Shown: positions 15,901-21,650 of the stretch, in pieces | How the letters are laid out: the number at the start of each line of letters is the position of its first letter | Position numbering within the stretch: the stretch's first letter is position 1 | Origin: Ignavibacteria bacterium UBA7675 | GTDB lineage: Bacteria; Bacteroidota; Ignavibacteria; Kapaibacteriales; UB7675 | Assembly: GCA_002483085.1 (NCBI GenBank) | Contig: DLHF01000010.1 | Location: forward strand, 13,638-57,977 | Length of the DNA stretch: 44,340 bases | Reading direction: 5' to 3' | Program-made: the position numbers and the translations under genes | Notes under the pieces: generated by a model | Seen by the model: the letters and a program-made list of their open reading frames with translations, nothing else | What the model was told of the DNA's origin: nothing | Database searches by the model: none

Positions 15901-17941
15901 GCGTCCGAAGTGAATCAACCATCACACTCGTGTTCAGCGTCTGAATAAGGGGGGCATAGTCGCCGTATTTCCCCGATATTCTATTCACAAAATCGGGCGT
16001 GTAAAATTGCGTGGGATTGATCGTGCGGAATCGTTGGCGAAGGGCATGTAACTCCGCTGCATCAATACCGAGGCTTTTAGCGACCTGCTGTATTTGCATC
16101 GTATTCTCGATACCTGCCAGTACCGACCCTGCTGCGCGTATGGTCGGAGAAATCAGTTGCTCATAACTCGCTTCTATATTCCAGCCGACCGTTTTTATTT
16201 CCTGCTCGACACGCTTTATTACTGCTTTTGCATCCTCGGTCAACTTCTCGACGTTCCGCAGTGTCTCCGGTGAGATAGCACCGACCACCGCCGAGATACC
16301 CTGAATCGAATCCATGATATTACCGGACTTGATTCCTTTGATTCCCTGTGCTGCACCTGCCCACACTTCCTTTGCAATTCCAAGACCGGGTGCGAAGGCT
16401 GTGAGAGTAGAAAGCACCGTCGAAAGTACATCCAGCCAGTTCGATGCAGGTGGCTCCGCTGCATAGTGCAGCCAGATAACTTTATCAAGTTTTTTGCTTC
16501 GGTTCAGGCATAGTGTCTCAATGGCGCGTAAGAGGCCGGTGGCGTCTTTCTTCATCAGCGGTAGCACGCGAAGTTTCTTGTTATCATTTGTCCAGCGTTC
16601 TTCCGCATACTGCCAGAGGCCGTCGTAAATACTTGCGCCGCCGATGGTGAGCAAACGAAGATCGTTTGAATCCTGATTGTTGACTGCACCGCGCTCGTAG
16701 TTGTCTTGTGACCACAACACTTCGCGTTCACCCATCAGCGACTGTGCATACTTCACGAGCTTCGGAGCACTGCCCGGAATGAAGTTGATTTGAATACGCG
16801 AACAGATGGATTTATCCAGCAGCTTCTCTATTACACGTGCTGAGTTCTGATTGGTGCCGTCGTCAACTGTGATAAGTATGGTATTACCGGCCTTGTCGGT
16901 GCAAACGCCAAATCCTGTAAAGCGGGAGCTATCATTGGCAAACTCTATATCCCGGAATCCGAGCGCCGCACCATTGCGTTTCGCCCAATTTCCACCTGCC
17001 ACGAGTTCCGTATTATTCGCTCCGAATACATCACTTGCAACCAGCGGATTGCGTAGGTTCTCATAATGCAGTGCTGCGTCTCCGAGACCGTCTAACTGTA
17101 CCTCTGTCATGCGGGGCGGGCACTCTGTTGTGCCGCCTGTGCGTTGCGGTTTTCTGCTCGTGGTGTTTGAAGGATCATCCGACTTTCTTACCATATCGGC
17201 ACCGCCTCCCTGTGTGGCTCCACCCGTCTGGGTAGAACCGGAAACGGGGCAATCCGCAAGTGCTGTGGCGGGAATAAATGCAAAGCCTTGTGCATCGTTC
17301 TGTAGTTCGGTGAATGAATAATTCTGTTCGTGAACGGCATCCTGTCCGCCTCGTGCGCTATACAGCCCATTTGCCTCTGTGGTGAGAATCGAACCTGCCA
17401 GTACACGGGTGATAATCGCGCAGTGGCCGCGACCGTCGCGCCGCCACGTTGTACCGTCCGGTGTTCGTGTACCGTTCTGCCAACGGTTACGCAGAAGAAT
17501 ATCGCCCGGCTCTGGTGTGTAGTCCTTACCCTTCAGAACATTGTTTGCTTCCGCCCACACACCAAGTCCCTGTACACTTGCGGTCACGATCATGTTTACT
17601 CGTGAGCAACCCGCAAGGCGGGCGGCCTGTTCAACTGCATACGATACGAACGAAGCACAATACGGCGCACCTATACGCGGATCATATTCCGCTTTCGTTG
17701 CTTCCCACAGAGGCCAGACAAAGCCGTTGAATTTGTTCGCGCAGGGATTGTTGTTTTGCTCTCGCTCGACGCTGCTTTGCGCTTCCTTGCAACCCGCCGC
17801 CCGTTCCTCTTGGGCAATGCGTACAAGTGCTTCCCGGAACGTTAGACCGTCGGAAAGTTCTGCACGAAATGCACGGGTAACAGGTGAGTTCCTTTCGTGG
17901 GACGAACCTATCGGGTAAGCGTGGCTCTGCGTATAATACAT
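12926..17941 (-). CDS. Giant CHAP-domain protein with Pro/Val-repeat fibre region
   Basis: 1671 residues. Residues about 85-180 form a CHAP fold: Cys95 in GAPYCASFVSYA, GDILLRNRW, and His173 in GRGHCAIITRV, expected to cut peptidoglycan. Residues 300-850 are mostly helical with amphipathic or hydrophobic stretches (LTAFAPGLGIAKEVWAGAAQ; LKNWLGGAFGYKMGENILAD), suggestive of membrane contact. Cys pairs follow (CSDGQVFDLATCRC; CPVGTYRSGQFC). Residues about 985-1515 are low-complexity repeats of PAPVVNV and then VPERQQ-type units, probably a long rod. The tail is Gln/Arg/Pro-rich with two RGQPT copies and ends acidic. It has no signal peptide. A virion entry or spike protein that reaches the wall and hydrolyses it is the simplest idea; no full-length family is recognised. 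Confidence 0.82.
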   Translation of the reverse strand: MYYTQSHAYPIGSSHERNSPVTRAFRAELSDGLTFREALVRIAQEERAAGCKEAQSSVEREQNNNPCANKFNGFVWPLWEATKAEYDPRIGAPYCASFVSYAVEQAARLAGCSRVNMIVTASVQGLGVWAEANNVLKGKDYTPEPGDILLRNRWQNGTRTPDGTTWRRDGRGHCAIITRVLAGSILTTEANGLYSARGGQDAVHEQNYSFTELQNDAQGFAFIPATALADCPVSGSTQTGGATQGGGADMVRKSDDPSNTTSRKPQRTGGTTECPPRMTEVQLDGLGDAALHYENLRNPLVASDVFGANNTELVAGGNWAKRNGAALGFRDIEFANDSSRFTGFGVCTDKAGNTILITVDDGTNQNSARVIEKLLDKSICSRIQINFIPGSAPKLVKYAQSLMGEREVLWSQDNYERGAVNNQDSNDLRLLTIGGASIYDGLWQYAEERWTNDNKKLRVLPLMKKDATGLLRAIETLCLNRSKKLDKVIWLHYAAEPPASNWLDVLSTVLSTLTAFAPGLGIAKEVWAGAAQGIKGIKSGNIMDSIQGISAVVGAISPETLRNVEKLTEDAKAVIKRVEQEIKTVGWNIEASYEQLISPTIRAAGSVLAGIENTMQIQQVAKSLGIDAAELHALRQRFRTINPTQFYTPDFVNRISGKYGDYAPLIQTLNTSVMVDSLRTQLRSIGGSDSNISWLKQQLLGVYGGRVEQVPILQELFSTGMAGTLLPSVPGFSDIVASILTDASARTNALGDVASTAFSHKLKNWLGGAFGYKMGENILADLTLRSLTEQANQYAYNRLKDFPLPLAIPEKYRATFAQEIAQAMQGDVRVHCSDGQVFDLATCRCVSSSSSTTEPGKQYPKEFPNSGSDPVSSPTQSGGDTPVSTGEPSSRRDCCPTTQTVTVNNYIVSPKDEKKGTEQDNKIQKVRAEEAAATIGTACPVGTYRSGQFCVPIPYTALQRSGYEQFCASCTTPNNSPQIVVVPTGVSSAAPQFPSTIKLELPDISKLIAPPVQLPPINITLPNITLPSITLPNITIPAQQQSTAPTAAAADRIQVDVHVPEQKAPVIPAPVVQVQVPEPVVNVHTAAPIINIPEQKPPSVEVHTAAPIVNVPEQKAPILQLQQPAPVVHIEQPAPVINMPLPPTPILNVQMPEPVVNVHTAAPVVNVPKQPAPVVVVQQPEQNVHVQPRVEVRPHIQLQVPEQPAPVVQVEVNTPQTPAPHVEVHPVINIPRQSAPRVNVTPQVEVKPQFTVHVPEQKTPAPVVNIAVPEAPRPVVHVGQPAPVVNVYTPKAPAPVLPAPVINIEAPKIAAPVLPAPVVNVTVPKSEAPTVNVHQAPPVVEVTQPAPVVHVHTPQAPQPVVKAPTVNVHLPEVKAPVLPAQSFSFNPIIQVPERETTVNVPVHLTVPERQQHVSIPITVPQQEQNITIHSPVTVPERQQNITVHTPVTVPERQQPVTVHTPVTVAERPMNLTVPISIPEREQTINVQVPERAVTVSAPVNVPERQVTVNAPTRISMQAPTTNVNVQNTMPPQNNTYYNTVSPTLVQRNYQSNPQTTTQSAEQRSGQHNAQRSEQNAAHQTRQNAAHSTRSFHTPHTYVGQAQVAPQASGYYAGTQGVPRTTEGQGGYYHSSPPTRTPEKRTRGQPTRGQPTRAQQEEDCEEEIELTLTGFR
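13400..14990 (-). repeat. Coding tandem repeats, Pro/Val-rich rod region
   Basis: Inside the giant CHAP gene the DNA is a long run of diverged in-frame repeats. The upstream-coded part repeats (E)QKAPV..PAPVVNVHT, the later part repeats VPERQQ(N/P)(I/V)TVHTPVT at about 14-15 residue steps. At base level this gives many near-copies of ACCGGCGCAGG- and GGTACGGTCACAGG-like stretches (plus strand). Such arrays may expand and contract by recombination and may be collapsed in assemblies. The protein is expected to be extended (polyproline or stacked beta) and not globular. Confidence 0.85.
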
Positions 17942-18001
17942 GCGTATGGTGGTGGTGGTGTAAATCTCGTTCTGTACTGGCGCTGCTGTGGAAACCCTTT
18001 G

Positions 18002-18076
18002 TATGGCAATTCCACTTATGGCAATTCCACTTATGGCAATTCTGCTTATGGCAATTCTGCTTATGGAAACTCTTTT
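18002..18076. repeat. Five-copy 15-bp tandem repeat at a gene 3' end
   Basis: Units of 15 bp (plus strand TATGGCAATTCCACT or TATGGCAATTCTGCT) run without interruption from 18002, the fifth being a diverged copy inside the end of the transglutaminase-like gene. Read on the minus strand in that gene's frame each unit gives Glu-Leu-Pro-stop, so four extra TAA codons follow the real stop at 18061 in register. After the array the same frame is open for about 20 more Pro-rich codons. Confidence 0.9.
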
Positions 18077-19056
18077 CGCGGACGACGTTCTACAGCGCGT
18101 AATTCCTTGTCGGTCTGTGGTGCCTGCGCTGCCGGTGGCGGCATACTCTTACTTGCATCTATTGGCCTTGTCTCTACCTGTGGAGCCTGTGGTAATGCTG
18201 CCGGCGCTTCATACGTTCGCGGCGCTGGTGGTGGCGGCACCCGTGCCGGTCTCCTTCGCGGTTCCTCCGGGCGACGTTCCCGCTGCACTTCCTGATTATT
18301 GTTATTGCTGTACTCGCTTTGCTTACTGTTGTCGGTGTAGTAGCCTGTGCGTCGTTCCTCATTCGTTGAGTAGGAATCCGGCGAGTTTGTCCGTACCTGC
18401 GAATTTCCGTTCGCATTGCCATTGTTATTCCCGGCCACAATATTGTTGGTGATATGCAGTTGTACGGGGATGCGCTTCTTGCGGCATCCTGCCGTACCTG
18501 GGGACTGTTCGGCGAGATTATCTTCTAATGTGACGAGCTTCATGAGGTACCTCTTTCTTCTTATGATAGGGGCTTTTTCTCGTGCGAAACCCTCGCGTCC
18601 CATAACGGGATCAAGAGGAATCCAGCCAATTTCACGGATATAAACAAGCAGATATACATGGGTAAATGGGCAGCCGTAACTTGTACATCGTTTTTTGTCC
18701 CATGCTATTACGACAAACGCCACCTCAAAACCCGCCGCCATGAGCACGGCGGCAAGCGCCGTTGTCATACAATCGCAATCTCCTTCGCCGAGTAGCAGGC
18801 TATGCACAGGGGCAACCAGATACTCGTAGCCCTGTGGATCGCCTTTGTACGTAAACAGATCGGCTATAAAATAGAAGACAGTGCGGGCGGTCGTATAGTC
18901 GTCGGCGCTCCTGAGTTTCCGCGCCAGTTCCGGTATGTAGTGCGTTTGGGAATCGCGGCGCGCAAGACGTGCCATGTGTGCCACTATAGCGTCGATGGCT
19001 GCATCGCCCGTTCCCACTTCTCGTTCGATTCTAACTCGTGGTGGTGGAAACGCCAT
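18061..19056 (-). CDS. Transglutaminase-like (papain-fold) protein with disordered tail
   Basis: The first 160 residues carry a complete transglutaminase-core triad: Cys94 in GEGDCDCMTTALAAVL, His133 in FTHVYLLVY, and Asp149 in GWIPLDPV. Residues 170-331 are low complexity: Asn/Ser/Gln-rich (NNNGNANGNSQVRTN), then Pro/Arg-rich, probably disordered. Bacterial and phage members act as cysteine proteases or amide cross-linkers; proteolytic maturation of virion proteins or cross-linking of the capsid are both possible. The ATG at 19056 is preceded at ideal distance by AAAGGA, part of a repeated 18-bp unit. It ends inside a 15-bp tandem array that repeats its own stop codon, and the giant CHAP gene follows. 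Confidence 0.82.
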   Translation of the reverse strand: MAFPPPRVRIEREVGTGDAAIDAIVAHMARLARRDSQTHYIPELARKLRSADDYTTARTVFYFIADLFTYKGDPQGYEYLVAPVHSLLLGEGDCDCMTTALAAVLMAAGFEVAFVVIAWDKKRCTSYGCPFTHVYLLVYIREIGWIPLDPVMGREGFAREKAPIIRRKRYLMKLVTLEDNLAEQSPGTAGCRKKRIPVQLHITNNIVAGNNNGNANGNSQVRTNSPDSYSTNEERRTGYYTDNSKQSEYSNNNNQEVQRERRPEEPRRRPARVPPPPAPRTYEAPAALPQAPQVETRPIDASKSMPPPAAQAPQTDKELRAVERRPRKEFP

Positions 19057-19060
19057 GTGA

Positions 19061-19125
19061 TCCTTTATTGGTCTTGGGTTACTATCCTTTGTTGGTCTTG
19101 GGTATTATCCTTTGTTGGTCTTGGG
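19061..19125. repeat. Three-copy 18-bp repeat carrying gene end and ribosome site
   Basis: The core TCCTTTRTTGGTCTTGGG (plus strand) occurs at 19061-19078, 19085-19102 and 19108-19125, separated by 6 and 5 bp. On the minus strand it encodes the end of the 309-residue protein (PKTNKG), and its AAAGGA is a ribosome site. The copy nearest the next gene lies 5 bp before the ATG at 19056. A partial duplication of a gene's end thus appears to have built or copied the next gene's ribosome site. Confidence 0.85.
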
Positions 19126-20034
19126 AAGGAAGCTATACAGCCATACGCCACCGATGACCACGCCGACGGTTGCAGCGATAACGCCGAGTGTGCCTACGAA
19201 GTCGGTCACTTGTTCCAGTAGTGATTTATCGCGTTCCGTGTTATACTTTTTCAGTTCTTCCTGTACAATCTGGGGGGTGCTGTACATACGCTTGTTATCG
19301 TTGGCCGTCCGGGGGAGTTTCATTGCCAATATCTTTACTGTGCCGTCGCTTACCGCGTAGTCCACCGCGTTCATCACATACTGCATATCCTTCGCGCTGT
19401 ACGGCAGAATCCTGGACATTTCCCGGAACAGCGTCTTTTGTATTTCAGGCGAATAGGCGGAGTATTCCGGCAACTGCGGGTTGTCCAGAACGAGATTCAT
19501 ATAGGTGTTGACAACGTTCTGCACAAAATTGGCATCGTATCGTCGCGGCCATGCGACATAGATGGGTGCCTCATACCATGCGACCTCTTTTTTCCAAAAG
19601 TTGAAATTCGCATAGCCTGCCACGTCCTCTAATGCGTCGTTGTACTCGTAATCGAAGTTCACGAAGTACCAACTGATGATCCCCGCAGCCACGACGCCAA
19701 GACCGACGAGTATCGGCCATGCGCCAAGCTGATCCTGTAGCGGCTCTACGGGAAACGACCCTCGGACAACATATCCGGCAGGGTAGCCCCCGATATAGTG
19801 TCCACCAGTCAGAGGACGGCCTACAAACCCCTGCGGCTGTTCCACAGGGGAAGAAACAGGCTGCCAGTAGCCTGTGGGCATGACAGAATTTCCTACAGGA
19901 TTGCTTATAGGGTTCCCTACAGGACTTCCTACAGGATTCCCTCCGGGGGATAGGATATAGTAGGAATGCGTTCCGGTGGGAAGCCCTCCTCCGGGGTTGC
20001 GATGTTCGCTTGATTGGTGCATGGTGCGTTGCAT
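19105..20034 (-). CDS. Two-TM protein with Gly-Asn-Pro-Val repeats
   Basis: 309 residues from ATG 20034, with a GAGG site 4 bp upstream; ATG 19881 (MPTGYWQPV), behind an AGGAAA site, is an alternative. The N-terminus contains GNPV-type tetrapeptide repeats encoded by 12-bp DNA repeats. A TM helix lies near residues 109-129 (WPILVGLGVVAAGIISWYF), followed by a soluble 140-residue helical region (ARRYDANFVQNVVNTYMNLV-like, with conserved aromatic positions) and a C-terminal TM helix (FVGTLGVIAATVGVVIGGVW). It could be a minor membrane protein or a pore component for DNA entry. No family is recognised. It overlaps the end of the upstream regulator gene by 106 bp if the first start is used. Confidence 0.65.
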   Translation of the reverse strand: MQRTMHQSSEHRNPGGGLPTGTHSYYILSPGGNPVGSPVGNPISNPVGNSVMPTGYWQPVSSPVEQPQGFVGRPLTGGHYIGGYPAGYVVRGSFPVEPLQDQLGAWPILVGLGVVAAGIISWYFVNFDYEYNDALEDVAGYANFNFWKKEVAWYEAPIYVAWPRRYDANFVQNVVNTYMNLVLDNPQLPEYSAYSPEIQKTLFREMSRILPYSAKDMQYVMNAVDYAVSDGTVKILAMKLPRTANDNKRMYSTPQIVQEELKKYNTERDKSLLEQVTDFVGTLGVIAATVGVVIGGVWLYSFLPKTNKG

Positions 20035-20432
20035 GGTGCCTCGTGCGAATAAAAGGCACCGGGACTGTCAACCCGGTGCCCTGTGGTGGTTTGATGCTGT
20101 GGTGACGCTGTGGTGGCTTGTCCTCTCTTATTCAAAACATCTCGTTCGCCTGCACCGGGTTTCGATAAAATTTCATATATTGATCGGTACTGGCGATTCG
20201 TTGATATATAATCTTCGTGGCGCTGCCGCTGCCGAAACACAGTCGAGTAATCGCGTTCTAATCGGTCTGCGACCAGCTTCAGCGGAATATCGTTATTTGC
20301 ACAAGCGGCGATGAAGGCTATCCGCACAAGTTGGATATGCTGGCCTCCACGTTGCATAATGAGTTGGTCGATACTGGCTGAACAGGCAGACAGGCGCGAT
20401 TCGATTGTCTCAAGAACTTCTGCAAAATTCAT
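19929..20432 (-). CDS. DnaA-domain-IV-like helix-turn-helix protein
   Basis: ATG 20432 (MNFAEVLETIESRLSACSAS) is preferred over an upstream frame that crosses the repeat array; it gives 167 residues. Residues about 34-75 resemble the DNA-binding domain IV of DnaA: a helix HIQLVRIAFIAACANNDIPL, then LKLVADRLERDYSTVFRQRQRH, where DYSTV parallels the DHTTV signature of DnaA. There is no AAA+ domain, so it is a stand-alone binder like several phage and plasmid regulators or initiation modulators. The last 70 residues are low-complexity. It is the first gene of the block, 19 bp downstream of an 11-bp ATTGCA array, and likely acts on it. Confidence 0.68.
   Translation of the reverse strand: MNFAEVLETIESRLSACSASIDQLIMQRGGQHIQLVRIAFIAACANNDIPLKLVADRLERDYSTVFRQRQRHEDYISTNRQYRSIYEILSKPGAGERDVLNKRGQATTASPQHQTTTGHRVDSPGAFYSHEAPCNAPCTNQANIATPEEGFPPERIPTISYPPEGIL
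20055..20080 (-). terminator. Hairpin plus T-run inside the HTH gene, attenuator candidate
   Basis: A perfect 9-bp stem (GGCACCGGG with CCCGGTGCC) around an 8-base loop is followed, on the minus strand, by TTTTATT, the layout of an intrinsic terminator. It sits inside the 3' part of the HTH gene and only 20 bp before the ATG of the 309-residue protein. Transcription could stop here unless an antitermination factor acts, which would split the regulator from the structural genes. Confidence 0.6.
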
Positions 20433-20640
20433 AAAAAAAACCGTTAGGTTATGCAATGTGAATGCAATATGAATGCAAAGTGAGCGCAATGCAGCCAGAG
20501 AAAAATGAACAGTCTTGAGTACCGCAAATAGGGTAGTACAACTCGAAGATAAGCAGGAAGTCAAGCGGTACCACAATGGTACCAGTAAAAAAAGTGCCCT
20601 GTGGCAATTGTACGGTAATATGTGGCAGTTTTAACAGGCG
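20433..20640 (-). promoter_or_regulatory. Leader of the virus-like block
   Basis: About 210 bp without a gene precede the first gene of the block. It contains the ATTGCA array at 20452-20490, an 11-bp-spaced pair of GGTACC sites (20567, 20578) and an AT-rich start site region. It is the natural place for the main leftward promoter and perhaps an origin. No sigma motif can be assigned with certainty. Confidence 0.6.
20452..20490 (-). repeat. Four-copy 11-bp iteron array (ATTGCA), element start
   Basis: TGCAAT, TGCAAT, TGCAAA and CGCAAT begin on the plus strand at 20452, 20463, 20474 and 20485, again an exact 11-bp step. On the minus strand the series reads ATTGCGCTCAC, TTTGCATTCAT, ATTGCATTCAC, ATTGCATAACC. 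Motif and step match the array at 7196-7245 although the five spacer bases differ, so the 6-mer and the phase, and not general similarity, are conserved. Confidence 0.85.
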
Positions 20641-20683
20641 ATGAAATTCCCTTCAAATAGGGCAATCGGTGAGGAAACGAGAA

Positions 20684-20713
20684 AACCCCAAAAATCCAAT
20701 GATTTTCGGGGTT
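20684..20713. terminator. Strong hairpin near the element/chromosome border
   Basis: A 13-bp stem with one mismatch (AACCCCAAAAATC paired with GATTTTCGGGGTT) encloses CAAT and is followed on the plus strand by CTTCGTTTTTGG. It works as an intrinsic terminator from the left and, having A-rich flanks on the other side (GAAAA), may also work from the right. It lies between the leader of the virus-like block and the thioredoxin gene. Confidence 0.7.
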
Positions 20714-20818
20714 CTTCGTTTTTGGTATTTGTTTACTTTATTACCTCCGGAAAATTTAGCAATTTTGCCGAATGCTGAATAACTTTTTCTTCCATTTTTC
20801 TCTTTGCAGGAGCAGAAC

Positions 20819-21154
20819 ATGGCAGAGCCGTTACATTTAACTGACGATAATTTTCAGAAAGAAGTAATAGAGGCAACCAAGCCAGTACTCGTCGATTTCT
20901 GGGCTACATGGTGTGGACCATGTCGTATGATCGCCCCTTTTATCGCCGAAATCGCCGAAGAATACGCAGGTAGCGCACGTGTAGGGAAGCTCGATGTAGA
21001 CAACAACCAGCGTGTAGCTATGCAATTTGGTGTGCGATCTTTGCCTACACTTCTTATTTTTAAGGATGGCAAAGTAGTAGACACGATTATTGGTGCGGTT
21101 TCTAAAGCCAAAATTGTAGAACGCCTGAAAGCCCATATCAGCGTGGCGGCATAA
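20819..21154 (+). CDS. trxA: Thioredoxin (first of a tandem pair)
   Basis: A 111-residue thioredoxin: the redox motif WCGPC is at residues 31-35 in DFWATWCGPCRMIAPF, followed by KLDVDNNQ and the cis-proline loop SLPTLLIFKDGK. It reduces protein disulfides in the cytosol using thioredoxin reductase. ATG 20819 is chosen because its product aligns end to end with the second copy and has an AGGAG ribosome site upstream; the earlier in-frame Met adds five residues only. Length matches the family. It borders the virus-like block, but its sequence shows no sign of viral origin. Confidence 0.97.
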   Translation: MAEPLHLTDDNFQKEVIEATKPVLVDFWATWCGPCRMIAPFIAEIAEEYAGSARVGKLDVDNNQRVAMQFGVRSLPTLLIFKDGKVVDTIIGAVSKAKIVERLKAHISVAA

Positions 21155-21234
21155 CACTGGATAGGCTGCCAGAGCTTGGCATTATCAGATACAACAAAAG
21201 AATTTCATCTTTATTATATATCAAGGGATAGGTC

Positions 21235-21570
21235 ATGGCAGAGCCATTGCATTTAACAGACGACAATTTCCAGAAAGAAGTACTTCAAGCAAGTGAGCCC
21301 GTACTCGTTGATTTCTGGGCTACATGGTGCGGTCCTTGCCGCCTTATTGCTCCTACCATCGACGAATTGGCCGATGAGTACGCAGGCGTAATCCGCGTAG
21401 GTAAGGTAGATGTGGACAACAACCAAGCTATTGCGATGCAGTATGGTATCCGCTCTATTCCCGCCCTCCTGATCTTCAAGGAAGGCAGAGTCGTAGATAC
21501 TATCGTAGGCGCAATGCCGAAAAACCAAATTGTAGAACGCCTGAAAACACATGCTGGCGTTTCGGCCTAA
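21235..21570 (+). CDS. trxA: Thioredoxin (second of a tandem pair)
   Basis: Also 111 residues, sharing the first 15 residues (MAEPLHLTDDNFQKE) and the active-site block DFWATWCGPCR with the gene 80 bp upstream, and differing mostly in helices 2-4. WCGPC is at residues 31-35; the cis-Pro loop reads SIPALLIF. The pair looks like a fairly recent tandem duplication followed by divergence, so each copy may serve a different partner or condition. The AT-rich stretch TTTATTATATATC, 25 bp upstream, could be a separate promoter. A clear terminator follows at 21602. Confidence 0.97.
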   Translation: MAEPLHLTDDNFQKEVLQASEPVLVDFWATWCGPCRLIAPTIDELADEYAGVIRVGKVDVDNNQAIAMQYGIRSIPALLIFKEGRVVDTIVGAMPKNQIVERLKTHAGVSA

Positions 21571-21601
21571 TACCGCACTCAATCGCATACTGAAGCTATT
21601 C

Positions 21602-21638
21602 TGCGATCGCATGATTTCATGCGGTCGCACTTCTTTTT
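21602..21638 (+). terminator. Intrinsic terminator after the thioredoxin pair
   Basis: A 13-bp stem (TGCGATCGCATGA with TCATGCGGTCGCA, one G-U pair) with a very short loop is followed by CTTCTTTTT. It lies 32 bp after the second thioredoxin stop and overlaps the ribosome-site region of the next gene, whose message must therefore start inside or just after it, or by read-through. Confidence 0.8.
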
Positions 21639-21650
21639 GAGGAAAAATGT

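Noticed and set aside
18002..18076. CRISPR-like array
   Set aside because: Units are 15 bp with no spacers; it is a simple tandem repeat in and after a gene end.
17897..18295. Plus-strand frame with Tyr-Gly-Asn-Ser repeats
   Set aside because: It is the reverse reading of the 15-bp array and of the Pro/Arg-rich tail of the transglutaminase-like gene; it lacks a ribosome site and a natural N-terminus.
20600..20820. tRNA or attachment core at the border
   Set aside because: I see no tRNA-like cloverleaf, and the left end is outside the window, so no repeat pair can be tested.
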